Part shown: piece by piece, positions 53,500 to 62,981 of the stretch
Numbering within the stretch: the stretch's first letter is position 1
Layout: each line of letters opens with the position of its first letter
From: IDS-8 sp040902105
GTDB lineage: Bacteria; Pseudomonadota; Gammaproteobacteria; Steroidobacterales; Woeseiaceae
Direction: 5' to 3'
NCBI GenBank assembly: GCA_040902105.1
Contig: JBBDXW010000054.1
Span: forward strand, 37,795 to 101,794
Length of the DNA: 64,000 bases
Made by a program: the position numbers and the translations under genes
The notes under the pieces: generated by a model
What the model was told of the DNA's origin: nothing
What the model saw: only the letters and a program-made list of their open reading frames with translations
Database searches by the model: none

Positions 53500-55749
53500 C
53501 TAAGCAAGCGATGCCTTGCGCAGCGGCAGCGCACGAATTCGCTTGCCGGTGGCCGCGAACACCGCATTGTAAATTGCCGGCGCCACCGGTGGTACGCCGG
53601 GCTCGCCGATGCCGCCCGGCCGCGCGGTCGACGGGACGATGTGCACGTTGATCGCGCGCGGCGCTTCGTTCATGCGGACGACAGGATAAGTATCGAAGTT
53701 TCCCTCGACGATGGCGCCGCCGGATGCGGTTATTTCACCGTGCAGCGCGAGGCTCATGCCGAAGATGTCGGCGCCCTCCATCTGGGCAACGACACGGTCC
53801 GGATTGATGATAGTGCCGGCGTCGACCGCGGTCCACAGTTCGTCGACTTGCAGCGCACCGTCGTCCTTGACGCTGACTTCCGCGACCGTCGCTACATTGG
53901 CGAGGAAGGACCGGTGGACGGCGATGCCGAGACCCTGTCCCCGCGGCAATTTCCTGCCCCAGCCGGCCATATTCGCGGCCTTCTCCACCACTGCCTTTAG
54001 TCGGGCCGTGTCGATCGGATGCGCGTCGAGACCCAGTCCGTAATTGCCGTACTCCGCGCCGTCGTCGGCCGGATCGACAGCCGGTCCGGCCCGATGAGAT
54101 CGAGCAGGAACGCCTTCGGATCGCGGCCGGCGAGATGGGCCAGCTCGTCGGCGAAGCTGCCGGCGGCAAAGGCGTGATAGACGTTTGCCACCGAACGCAG
54201 CGAGCCGATGCGTACGTGTCCTCTGGCCTTGCCCGTTTCCAGCCGCATGCTGGGAACTGCGAACGGGTTGTCGACGAAGCCGAGTTCCAGTTCCTGGTTG
54301 GAGGGTCCGTCGCTGGCGGCATCGAACGTCGAGTTGATCGAGGGAAACACGGTGCGGTGCAGCCACGCGGAAACCTTGCCTTCGGCATCAATGCCGCCCT
54401 CGAGGTGCTGCAGCTCACCGAGTGAAAATAGCCGTGACGGATATCGTCCTCCCGCGTCCACGTGACCTTGACCGGTGCGCCGGTCTTTCTGGCAAGCAAT
54501 GCCGCCTCGACGATGAAGTCCGGCTTCGATCTGCGACCGAATCCGCCGCCCAGCAACGTGACGTTCACAGTCACCCGTTCGGGTTCGATGCCGAGCGCTT
54601 CGGCCACCGTGCTGCGCGCCGTCTGCGGGTCCTGGGTGCAGGCCCAGACCTCGCAGGTGCCGTCCGGATAGACACGGGCGACCGCCGCCGGCGGTTCCAT
54701 CGGCGCCTGGGACAGATGCGGCGCGTAGTAGGTCGCTTCAAGCGTCTTGGCGGCTGTCTTCAACGCCATCACGATGCCCCGCGGTCGACGATCACGGTGC
54801 CGTCCGTCGTGGCGGCGTTTTCCAGCTGACGGCGGTAGTCGTCGGAATCGTAGCCGGCGTTGGCGCCGAATCGCCATTCGATCTTGAGCGCTGCACGTCC
54901 CTGCTGCGCGGACCAGGTGTTTTTCGCTACGACTGCAACGCCGCCCAGCGGATTGAACTCCGGCGGTGAAGTCGCATCTCCCATGGAGATGACGTCGACG
55001 ACGCCGGGGGCGGCGCGTGCCGCGGAATCGTCGAGGGATGCCACGCTGCCACCGAGCACGGGACAGCGTTCGATCGAGGCGTGCAGCATGTCGGGGAATG
55101 CCGTATCGATGCCGAACTGCGCCGTGCCGGTCGTCATCGCAAACGCATCGACGAGGCCAATCGGCTTGCCGATATAGCGATACTCCTCGCGTGATTTGAA
55201 TGCGACCTCCTCTGGAACCTCGACGTCGGCGGCGCGCGCGGCCAGCGCCCCGTATCCGAGCGATCGCCCGCTGGCCGAATGGTGCACCGCGTGAGCCCGC
55301 GCCGTGCATTCTGCCGGAGGGACCGCCCAGGCAGCTCCTGCCGCAGCGATAAGCATTTCCCGCGTCGTCGCGCCTGCAGTGCGCAGCATGTCGAAGTGAT
55401 TGCGGATGCTGGTCGAACCGTCGGTGTTCTGGTCACCGTACTTCGGATCTCCGGTTGCCTGCAGCAGGGCGACGCGATTCCACTCGGCTTCCATTTCGTC
55501 CGCGAGGATCTGCATCAGACAGGTGCGGATTCCCTGGCCCATCTCGGAACGATGGCAAACGATCTCGACATCGCCGCTTTCATGGATGCTCACGTACACG
55601 TTCGGCGAAAATCCTTTCTCCGAACGGCCGATGGCCGCTGCGTAAGCACTGCTGTTGGCAGCCAGTATCAGGCCGCCACCTACGATACCGGTGTCGCGCA
55701 GGAACTGCCGTCGCGACATGAGTCGAATGATCGAAGCTGCGCGATTCAC
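53500..55749 (-). pseudogene. Second IorB-like molybdopterin subunit, broken by three single-base deletions
   Basis: Homology to the intact paralog at 32782-35019 is continuous but passes through three frame changes. The start, GTG at 55749, leads to a Tat signal LMSRRQFLRDTGIVGGGLIL and CHRSEMGQGIRTCLMQI. Near 54777-54780 one base is missing after VIVDRG; near 54415 another before QHLEGGIDAEGK; near 54082 a third before AVDPADDGAEYGNYG. Each restores the paralog's spacing if one base is added. The catalytic region GGIGEPGVPPVAPAIYNA survives in the last frame, and TAG ends it at 53500. As read, it cannot give a full protein. It overlaps its intact small subunit by four bases. Confidence 0.85.
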
Positions 55750-56204
55750 GAATGGCGCGCTCCGAGTTGACGTATGGCGGCGCGGATACGGGGGTAGGTA
55801 CCGCAACGGCAGATGTTGCCGCTCATGGCTTCGTCGATCTGGTCATCCGTCGGCTCCGGGTTCTTCTCGAGGAGTGCCGCAGCGCTCATGATCTGGCCGG
55901 GTTGGCAGTAGCCGCATTGCGGCACGTTCAGCTCGCGCCATGCGACCTGCACCGGGTGATTGCCGTCATGCGACAGACCTTCGATCGTGGTCACCGACTT
56001 GCCCGCCGCGGCGGAGACGGCGTAGACACAGGAGCGAACCGGCTCGCCGTCCACGTGCACCGTGCAAGCACCGCAGAGGCCACGGCCGCAGCCGAACTTG
56101 GTGCCGGTCAGGCCGGCAACATCGCGCAGCGCCCACGACAGGGGCATGCGCGGATCGACGTCGAGCGAGAGTCGTTCCCCGTTTACAGTCAGTTCCGTAC
56201 TCAT
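55746..56204 (-). CDS. [2Fe-2S] subunit of a xanthine-dehydrogenase-family oxidoreductase (IorA-like, copy 2)
   Basis: A 152-residue paralog of 32327-32785 with all eight cluster cysteines: FGCGRGLCGACTVHVDG plus SCV, CGYCQPGQ and CRCGTY. The ATG at 56204 gives the same length as copy 1. Its stop overlaps the GTG of the broken large subunit by four bases, so its partner is lost unless copy 1 supplies it. Electron transfer between molybdenum and an acceptor is the expected role. The 250 bases upstream (56205-56457) hold no gene I can support. Confidence 0.85.
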   Translation of the reverse strand: MSTELTVNGERLSLDVDPRMPLSWALRDVAGLTGTKFGCGRGLCGACTVHVDGEPVRSCVYAVSAAAGKSVTTIEGLSHDGNHPVQVAWRELNVPQCGYCQPGQIMSAAALLEKNPEPTDDQIDEAMSGNICRCGTYPRIRAAIRQLGARHS

Positions 56205-56457
56205 CTGGAGCTTCCAATTGTCGCGGCGGACTGCGTCGACCGGAACCAATCTTGAACCATCTTCGACGCGAATGTCATCATTTGGCAGTTGGCGCAGATT
56301 CGTCGAGGGACGGACCAGCAGCATCGTGTTGTCCGTGCAACTGAGGGAGCAGGACGCTGCAGCGATCTCCTCCCTAGCCGAATCGTCGGCGTGGAATATT
56401 GACCCTCTTCGGGGGAGTGATCGGCTTCGAAAAATGACCTGTGTTTGGCCAATTACG

Positions 56458-56758
56458 ACTCAAGCTGCGACAGGCAGCTGATATAGGCCTCTGCAGTGAC
56501 TCTGCCAACGGTAAGAATGTAGATCTACAATTTTTGACTGCGACTTCAAGTTTTTTGCAGTCGGTTGCCAGCTCAGGCGAAGGCCCTTTGGGACCGGGTT
56601 GCCACGTCGCCGCGGTGAGAACAGGTGCCGATATTTGCGCTTCACCAACGTGCGTGGAAGGCGAGAAGGGTGGAAGGCTTTAGCGTAACAAGTGGATTCT
56701 GCATTAGAAGGCTATGATTTTGTACCGGGTTATGCGAAAAATAGTAATTCGCCACACA
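56458..56758 (-). mobile_element. Short internally deleted copy of insertion sequence IS-A (copy 2)
   Basis: About 300 bases with both ends of IS-A but most of the transposase missing. The left end ACTCAAGCTGCGACAGGCAG parallels ACTCAGGCCGCGATAGGCAG of the intact copy at 59333. The minus frame joins LVKRKYRHLFSPRRRG (near residue 90 of the transposase) to SYRWQSHCRGLYQLPVAA (its very end). The right end AATTCGCCACAC at about 56747-56758 is the same as in the other copies. It lies between the IorA-like copy 2 and spermidine-dehydrogenase-like copy 3, which starts about 100 bases further on. Confidence 0.75.
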
Positions 56759-56856
56759 GGGCATTCTTCAGCAGTAACATCGTCTGCGAAAAGCACGACA
56801 GATATGCCGTCCGACGGTACGTTGTTTAGGGCAAGCAAACCAGGGGGGGAGAACTG

Positions 56857-58746
56857 ATGAGTGATATAACAAGGCGGGACTTTATAAACGGCACGCTGAT
56901 GGTGGCGGGCAGTTCCATGCTGCCGTTCGAGGTTGCCGGCCAGGCGGCCATGGCGGCCACGGCTCCGTCGTATTACCCTCCTGCGCGCACCGGGCTCAGG
57001 GGAAGTCACCCGGGATCATTCGAGCATGCCCATAGCCTCGCGTGGAATGGGCGTTCGGATTGGGGTTCGACCACTGAACTGGCAGAGGTATACGATCTGG
57101 TCGTCGTTGGCGGCGGGCTTAGCGGGCTGGCGGCTGCATATTTCTTTCAGCAGAAGCACGGCAGCGACAAGAAGGTGCTCATTCTGGATAACCATGACGA
57201 TTTCGGGGGGCATGCCAAACGCAACGAACACACGATAGATGGAATCATGCGTCTGGGCCAAGGCGGGTCAGAGTCTTTCGAAGACCCTTATGGTTGGAGT
57301 AAGACCATGCTCGACTTCATAAGCGGCCTGGGTATCGACATGAATTTATTCCAAGCAGCGTATGACGTTGACTTCTACAAAAGGCATGACCTCGGTGCCG
57401 CCACCTATTTCAACAAGCGCGTATTTGGCGAAGACAAAGTAGTGCAGCACCCCTTTTGTGATTATCCGGGATTCGTAGAAGGACTCCTGCGGCCAACGCT
57501 ATCGTATGAAGAGGCTGTACAACAAACGCCATTGAGCGAGGCCGGCAAAGAACAATTGCTGCGGGCCTTAAAAGGCGGTCAGCATGTCCTGAATTTATCA
57601 AAAGAAGAATTGCGGGAATACGTTCGTACTCATTCCTATTTTGACTATCTAAAAAATACTCTGGAGATTGATGATCCCCTGGTCCTGAGGATGGCCAGGC
57701 ACACTGCCATAGACTATGCGGGGCATGGAACGGACATAATGAGCATATACGAGGCCGCGGCATCAGGATCGCTGGGTTCGGATCCTTACGAAGCATGGGG
57801 AGGCGCGCTGGACGAAGGGGCCTACCAGGAATACGTAAACAAGGACGGCGGTACCTACTCTGTAAAACATCCCTTTATTGAACACTTCCCCGACGGTAAC
57901 GCCAGCGTCGCACGCATATTGGTGAAGAGGATGATTCCCCAGGTCGGACCCGGAGAGAAGCCCGAAGAAATTGTAGTGTCCAGGTTCAATTATGGCGAGT
58001 TGGACAAACCCAGCAATATTGTTCGTCTTCGGTTAAACAGTACTGTCGTGAAAGTGGCGCACGACGGCGACCCTAACAGTGCGAGCGATGTTCTTGTCAA
58101 CTACATCAATGACAACAAATCGTACCAGGTAAAAGGTAAGGGCGTCGTGATGGCCGGCTACAACATGATGATTCCTTACATCATCCCGGATCTTCCCGAA
58201 GAGCAGGACGCCGCGCTGAGAAAATTGTCGAAGGTTCCATTGCAATATACCACCGTGGGTCTGAGGAACTGGAGGGCAGTCAAGGAAGCAGGGATCGGCA
58301 TGGCAATGTGTCCCGGTAACATACACCAGGTGGTAGGGATGGATTACCCGGTGAGCATGGGTGGCTATGAGTTTACGAAGACGCCCGACGATCCTTGTGT
58401 GCTTCACATGAGATGTTGCCCGGTGGGAGAAACCGCTGGTGCACCTGCTTTGGAACAGTTCCGTGAAGCACGGCACAGGATGTTGAGTATGCAGTTTAAA
58501 GACTACGAAGAAGAGATTAGAGAACATCTTTGCGGCATGTTCTCTAAAGACCTGTTTGATTTCGACAGAGATGTCGCGAGCATTTCGGTGAATCGTTGGT
58601 CCCATGCGTACGGCTTTGGCAATCCGGGGCCTGTCGGGCGACAACGGTTCGGCAGAATTGCGATTGCCAACAGCGACGCCATCGAAAGCAGCTTGATGCA
58701 AAGCGCCGTCGGGCAGGCATGGAGGGCGGTACAGGAATTGGGGTAA
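56857..58746 (+). CDS. Tat-exported spermidine-dehydrogenase-like FAD protein (copy 3)
   Basis: A 629-residue paralog of 5371-7356 and 45053-46927. DITRRDFINGTLMVAGSSML is the twin-arginine signal, TGLRGSHPGSFEHAHSLAWN the family block, LVVVGGGLSGLAAAYFFQQK the FAD motif and LDNHDDFGGHAKRNEH the next strand. GRQRFGRIAIANSDAIESSL closes the FAD site. Its codons use A and T in the third position far more than copies 1 and 2 (many AAA, GAA, TTA, ATA), so it probably came from a different source. A G-rich run precedes the ATG. It is followed by the truncated enolase-superfamily gene, the same partner family as in the set at 28-35 kb. Confidence 0.85.
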   Translation: MSDITRRDFINGTLMVAGSSMLPFEVAGQAAMAATAPSYYPPARTGLRGSHPGSFEHAHSLAWNGRSDWGSTTELAEVYDLVVVGGGLSGLAAAYFFQQKHGSDKKVLILDNHDDFGGHAKRNEHTIDGIMRLGQGGSESFEDPYGWSKTMLDFISGLGIDMNLFQAAYDVDFYKRHDLGAATYFNKRVFGEDKVVQHPFCDYPGFVEGLLRPTLSYEEAVQQTPLSEAGKEQLLRALKGGQHVLNLSKEELREYVRTHSYFDYLKNTLEIDDPLVLRMARHTAIDYAGHGTDIMSIYEAAASGSLGSDPYEAWGGALDEGAYQEYVNKDGGTYSVKHPFIEHFPDGNASVARILVKRMIPQVGPGEKPEEIVVSRFNYGELDKPSNIVRLRLNSTVVKVAHDGDPNSASDVLVNYINDNKSYQVKGKGVVMAGYNMMIPYIIPDLPEEQDAALRKLSKVPLQYTTVGLRNWRAVKEAGIGMAMCPGNIHQVVGMDYPVSMGGYEFTKTPDDPCVLHMRCCPVGETAGAPALEQFREARHRMLSMQFKDYEEEIREHLCGMFSKDLFDFDRDVASISVNRWSHAYGFGNPGPVGRQRFGRIAIANSDAIESSLMQSAVGQAWRAVQELG

Positions 58747-58770
58747 TAAAAGAACTAATAGTATCTCCGT

Positions 58771-58786
58771 CCGCCCGGTAGGGCGG
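58771..58786. terminator. Perfect short hairpin after spermidine-dehydrogenase-like copy 3
   Basis: CCGCCC-GGTA-GGGCGG forms a six-base GC stem with a four-base loop, 25 bases past the stop codon. No T-run follows, so it may slow or protect the transcript rather than terminate it on its own. Confidence 0.35.
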
Positions 58787-58857
58787 GATAGCGAGCATGC
58801 ACGAGATGTCCCAGGAACGCGGAGCGGTGTTAACACATCGACGTGAGGAGGTTCGAA

Positions 58858-59335
58858 TTGCAGACGTTAATGGGGTTCCCAGGATTCACCCGGACGATCG
58901 CGGCCTTGCTTTGCCTACTGGTTATGCAGTCTGATGCTCTCGCGGCGTCCCGTGAGAAACCTGTGAATGCGATTGAGCTCCTGGCGGCGTATACAGGTGA
59001 GAGCGCCACCGAGTACGAGGAATTCTTCCGATACTCGGAGGACGCGAGAATTGTAGCTGTCGAGATTCATGCGGTCGGAGTGAACAGCACGACAGCCCGA
59101 TATTCCGGTCAGGAACACGCCTGGCATGAGGTCAACAATATCTTGCGGATCACGACCGCGGACGAATTCGAGGGCCTGTCCGGCGTGGATTCCTACTACG
59201 CCGGAAACTTCAGCGACGAACAGCTGCGCGAGTTGCAGAGCATCGCCGCCGACCTCCGTAACCTCCGGTCTCTGGACCCGGTCGAGGTATGCTGGAGCGC
59301 ACGCGGCCGGACCTGTTTGTGGCGAATGCGTACTC
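58858..59335 (+). pseudogene. Truncated enolase-superfamily protein (N-terminal part only), cut by IS-A
   Basis: TTG at 58858 follows GAGGAGG and starts a frame with a Sec signal (RTIAALLCLLVMQSDALAAS) and the N-terminal domain of the family at 30083-31444: AIELLAAYTGESATEYEEFF, STTARYSGQEHAWHEVNNIL and FSDEQLRELQSIAADLRNLR. After LDPVEV near 59287 the frame is wrong, but the neighbouring frame continues MLERTRPDLFVANAYS up to the IS-A boundary near 59335. So a one-base shift and a truncation both affect it. The whole catalytic barrel is absent. It follows spermidine-dehydrogenase-like copy 3 by 111 bases. Confidence 0.8.
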
Positions 59336-60422
59336 AGGCCGCGATAGGCAGCTGGTATAGACCTCGGCAATGACTGCGCCAGTGGTATGAATCCAGGTCT
59401 GCAGCCTTCGGTCGTATCTTCCCGGTCCTTTCAATGGGTGTGTCACCGTCCAACGCGTAATGGCACCGCTGGTAGTTATAGAAGTCTTTAAAGCCAAGAA
59501 GCTTGCTCTCTAAGTCGCGAGCAGTCCAAAACGGTACGAGGTCGAGGAACTCGCGTCTGATTGTCCCGATGAGTCGCTCGACGAAGGGATGGGAAATCGG
59601 TACGTAGGGTAAGGTTTTCACTTCGGTTACTTCGAGTATTCGAAGGTTGGCTTTCCACTGGTGGAACCGGAACAGCGGATCATGGTCGCTACTGACGTAT
59701 TTTGGTGAGCCGGCGCCGCGGATCGCACAGTTGAACATTCGACACAGTGATGGTCCATCCACTGCCCCTGCGTGAATGCCAAAGCCAATGATTTGACGTT
59801 TGAACTGATCCATGACAACGAAAACCCAGTGGCTCTTGAGAATAAGTGACTCACAGCGAAACAGATCGACGCTCCACAGACTGTCTTTTGTATGACCCAG
59901 TACTGTTAGCCAAGAAGGTCCGTATCCGCCAGGCTCCGGACGATAGTTCTTTGCCAAAACGCGCCGTACCACGTCCTTGTCAACTTCAATGTCGAACACC
60001 AGACAAAGTTGTTGCGCGATTCGGCGGCAGCCCCAACTCGGATTGCGGCGTTTGGTTTCGACAATGGCTGCGATGAGCGCCGGTGAAGGTCCTTTCGGAC
60101 CGGGTTTACTACGACGTTTCGGCGCAAACAGCTGTCGGTATTTTCTTTTCACCAGCGCTGCGTGGAAAGCGAGGAGGGTGGATGGTTTCACAACGATGGC
60201 AATGCGGAAAAATCGACCCGGACGGATGAAGAGTGTGCACAGGCCGGCTACGATACGATCCATCGGTCGGAAGTTGGGCGCGCGCTCACGGCCTCGGTTC
60301 AGGACCGTCAATTGGTGCTTCAGGAGCAGGGACTCTGCGACCACAGCGCGGGCACCGCCCGGGCGAGTCATTTTCGCGATGGTGGCAAGTAGATGTATGA
60401 ACAGGATGGCTAGATCACGCAT
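59334..60422 (-). CDS. Integrase-core (rve, DDE) transposase of IS-A
   Basis: A 362-residue transposase. The N-terminal third is basic (LVKRKYRQLFAPKRRSKPGP, NPSWGCRRIAQQLC). The DDE core follows: first Asp in LWSVDLFRCES, second in YVSSDHDPLFRF, Glu in VERLIGTIRREFLDLVPFW. FYNYQRCHYALDGDTP is the common tail of integrase-core transposases. It is a single frame without an orfA/orfB shift. I do not assign an ISfinder family. The TGA at 59334 lies at the element's very edge. Confidence 0.85.
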   Translation of the reverse strand: MRDLAILFIHLLATIAKMTRPGGARAVVAESLLLKHQLTVLNRGRERAPNFRPMDRIVAGLCTLFIRPGRFFRIAIVVKPSTLLAFHAALVKRKYRQLFAPKRRSKPGPKGPSPALIAAIVETKRRNPSWGCRRIAQQLCLVFDIEVDKDVVRRVLAKNYRPEPGGYGPSWLTVLGHTKDSLWSVDLFRCESLILKSHWVFVVMDQFKRQIIGFGIHAGAVDGPSLCRMFNCAIRGAGSPKYVSSDHDPLFRFHQWKANLRILEVTEVKTLPYVPISHPFVERLIGTIRREFLDLVPFWTARDLESKLLGFKDFYNYQRCHYALDGDTPIERTGKIRPKAADLDSYHWRSHCRGLYQLPIAA

Positions 60423-60510
60423 TGTGCCGCCATCGTAACAATCGTTACCGGCATGACAAGACTTGGAATTTGCACGGTTTTATGCGACAGAATAGGAATT
60501 CGCCACACAC
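59334..60510 (-). mobile_element. Insertion sequence IS-A, intact copy with rve-type DDE transposase
   Basis: The element spans the transposase gene plus about 90 bases to the conserved end AATTCGCCACAC near 60510. The boundaries are inferred by comparing three copies in this window (also 53042-53490 and 56458-56758). I found no convincing terminal inverted repeats and no target duplication. Its left end cuts the enolase-superfamily gene and its right end cuts an IS5-type transposase, so it sits at a rearranged junction. Confidence 0.75.
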
Positions 60511-61346
60511 ACGGCGGTCTCGACGAGACTTCGTCGGGTGTATCCGGATTCTCTCTGCCAAGCGTGTCGTCCGACACGATCGATACGACGAATGTTTTTA
60601 TCTCGTTGGTTGCTGTCGATCCCTGCATCGTCGCTGGTTTTCGCATTGCGCCCGGGTGGGATGAGTATTCGGGTCGGAACAGGGCCGTCTGACGCATGGT
60701 TCTCAATGGCAAAATAGACGGAAGCTCGGTCGTAAGCACCGTCCGCCCGCACCGAGGCCAGTCTACGATGAATCGGCGCCAACAGATCTCGGACGGGTGT
60801 CGAATCGCGTTTGCAGTGCGTCGTTAATTTCGATGAGAGGATCTCGGCGGTGGTCGCGTCGACCACGAGATGTAACTTGCGCCAGGTACGGCGATTGCGC
60901 CCGTCGGCCGGAGCAGTCGAGCTGCGGTGAGCTTTCAAGCCTGTGCTATCAATGAGGACATGTACGGGGCCATCAGCGTTGCCCGCATTGCGCCCGTGTA
61001 ACTTCAGGGTTGAGGAGCGGCGAGACAGCGTGGTGTGATCGGGAATATCTATGTCGAGCTGCAGGAGCCTGGCGACGGATCGAAGGAAACCTTCGGTTTG
61101 CCGCAAGGCCAAGCCGTAGACCGCACGGACGGTCAAGGCCGTCTCGATGGCCGTGTCTGAGTACTGGCGTTGGCCACCGGGTTTTGCGCCCACCGACGGA
61201 TGCCAGCCGCGAAGTGCATCCTCTGAGAACCAGATCGTCAGTTCACCGCGTTTGCATAGCCCGGCCTCGCATTCACGCCAATTCCGGACATGATACCGTT
61301 TCTTCGTGTGTTTCAGCTGGTTACGCTGCGGGTGGTTCTGTGGCAC
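60480..61346 (-). pseudogene. IS5-type DDE transposase, 3' end truncated by IS-A
   Basis: About 289 codons. VRNWRECEAGLCKRGELTIW, FLRSVARLLQLDIDIPDHTT, HVLIDSTGLKAHRSS (first catalytic Asp), WRKLHLVVDATTAEI and SVRADGAYDRASVY (second Asp) mark the IS5-group transposase. It should continue after RRSLVETAV with the usual C-terminal region, but there the frame runs into the end of IS-A and stops after nine foreign residues. GTG at 61346 with GGAG six bases upstream is the likely start; the frame is open to ATG 61424. The missing part is not found on the other side of IS-A. Confidence 0.75.
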
Positions 61347-61451
61347 TGCGTTCTCCGTGGATGGGAGGATCGCGCAATCGTAAATCGGTAGGCGGAGCCA
61401 TGCACCAAGGTCCAATGATTTCATTGATTAGATTATTCATGGCTCAACATT

Positions 61452-62981
61452 TCATCTCTTAGAGTGTGGGGGTCCGCCTGGCCCCAAACGAACGCCTGAG
61501 CGTAAATTATTGTAAACAATTTTATCCAGCCGACAGGGATGAGCGCCGGGTGCTTCGACCACCAGAACTTTGTCGGCGATGGACTCGAAATCCGCGCGGA
61601 AATGCACGCTGCTTTTGACTGCTACAATTCGCTGCTCTGTCGGCTCGATCCCAATGTGGGTGAAGATCGCCTGATCCAGACACTGGCATCGGACAGAGCC
61701 AATGACAACACGTACATCAGCAGTCGTATCCAGTACCCGCAATACCGCCATCGGACCCAGGCTGGCGGTCATACCACCATACATAGGACCTGTTAACATG
61801 AACTCACCATTACTGAGAGCCTCTACACGGAATCGACCCGCATATGGGTACTGAGCATCTTGCCCTGATTTTCCGCCCAGCAGTGTCGAGAACTCCGCGT
61901 TCTTGCCCAATTCATGGGCTTGTGCTGCAACTTCCACATCATTCAGTAGTGCCAAAACAACGCCTTGGGCGTTGCCCCGCACCAGTGCACTTAGTAAGCC
62001 AGTGGTATCTGAAGATGCGCCGGCTCCCGGATTGTCCTGGGCGTCGGCTATGACAAGAGGCCTTGGTCCTCTGTGGGCCGCTGCCTCGATGACGGCTGCT
62101 TCAAGTGACTGAAGGACATCTTCAAAGTCGTTTTCGGCATCGATCAGAGTCTGCAGCAATGTATCTGCGGCCTTATCTGCATCGTCCTGTGTTCCGGCAT
62201 AAGCAACAACCGATGGACCCGCATGATAAATATCCGCCGGGGGAAACCCCATGGCAATGTCAGCCGAAAAGAATGTCTCGTTACTCAAATACTCTAGGCT
62301 GGCATATATAGACTGGCAGGGTTCCGATCCCGTGTGTTGAGAGGTCAATGGCACCAGGAAGGGCACTTGCCGAAAGGCTTTATACAATGGTTCCGATGTC
62401 AGCAGCCGTTCCATGGATATAAAGGATCTTGCCCCGGTATCAACCAAATCAATGTGCGGATAGGTGCGAAAGATGTTAATGGAGGATGCATGCCTGATGA
62501 TCTCTGGCGTTATATTTGCATGCAGATCAAAACTTACAGCAACAGGCAGGTCCGGTCCCATCAGGTCGCGAATGCGGCGAAGAAGTTCGCCTTCACCATC
62601 CTCAAAGGCTTGTGTAACCATGGCCCCATGCAGTTCAAGATAGATGCCGTCAAGTTCACCGGCATCTCGAATGCCCTCCACAATTTGACTGGCGATCCGC
62701 TCGAACGCGTCGTTAGTTACATAGGATGATGGTTCTGCTGCACACCAGAGTATCGGTATAATTTCATAACCGCCTTTCTCCATGGCCGCATTGGTAAAAC
62801 CCGTGAGAGAAACCTTGAGGCCGGACAATTCGCGTATGACTTCATCATTCTTTAGCAAGCCGGGCCATGCATCAGCTTTTTCAAACTCTGAAAAAGTGGC
62901 GTGGCTTGGTGCGAAAGTATTTGTTTCGTGCTGAAAGCCGGCGACAGCGATACGTTTCAAGGATTTATGTTCACTCTTCAT
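61452..62981 (-). CDS. M81-family metallopeptidase (MlrC-like)
   Basis: A 509-residue protein of the M81 family. GFQHETNTFAP at the N-terminus, YLELHGAMVTQAFEDGEGEL and VSFDLHANITPEIIRH carry metal-binding acids and histidines; VIADAQDNPGAGASSDTT and GGKSGQDAQYPY are further family blocks. MlrC cleaves linear microcystin peptides, but most members of this family act on unknown substrates. The ATG at 62981 follows the stop of the decayed dehydrogenase frame directly. Base composition is less GC-rich than the amine genes. An IS5-type element abuts its 3' end, so this pair probably belongs to another segment of the genome. Confidence 0.85.
   Translation of the reverse strand: MKSEHKSLKRIAVAGFQHETNTFAPSHATFSEFEKADAWPGLLKNDEVIRELSGLKVSLTGFTNAAMEKGGYEIIPILWCAAEPSSYVTNDAFERIASQIVEGIRDAGELDGIYLELHGAMVTQAFEDGEGELLRRIRDLMGPDLPVAVSFDLHANITPEIIRHASSINIFRTYPHIDLVDTGARSFISMERLLTSEPLYKAFRQVPFLVPLTSQHTGSEPCQSIYASLEYLSNETFFSADIAMGFPPADIYHAGPSVVAYAGTQDDADKAADTLLQTLIDAENDFEDVLQSLEAAVIEAAAHRGPRPLVIADAQDNPGAGASSDTTGLLSALVRGNAQGVVLALLNDVEVAAQAHELGKNAEFSTLLGGKSGQDAQYPYAGRFRVEALSNGEFMLTGPMYGGMTASLGPMAVLRVLDTTADVRVVIGSVRCQCLDQAIFTHIGIEPTEQRIVAVKSSVHFRADFESIADKVLVVEAPGAHPCRLDKIVYNNLRSGVRLGPGGPPHSKR

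Noticed and set aside
59334..60510. Terminal inverted repeats for IS-A.
   Set aside because: I compared the left edge with the reverse complement of the right edge and saw no convincing match, so the ends rest on copy comparison only.
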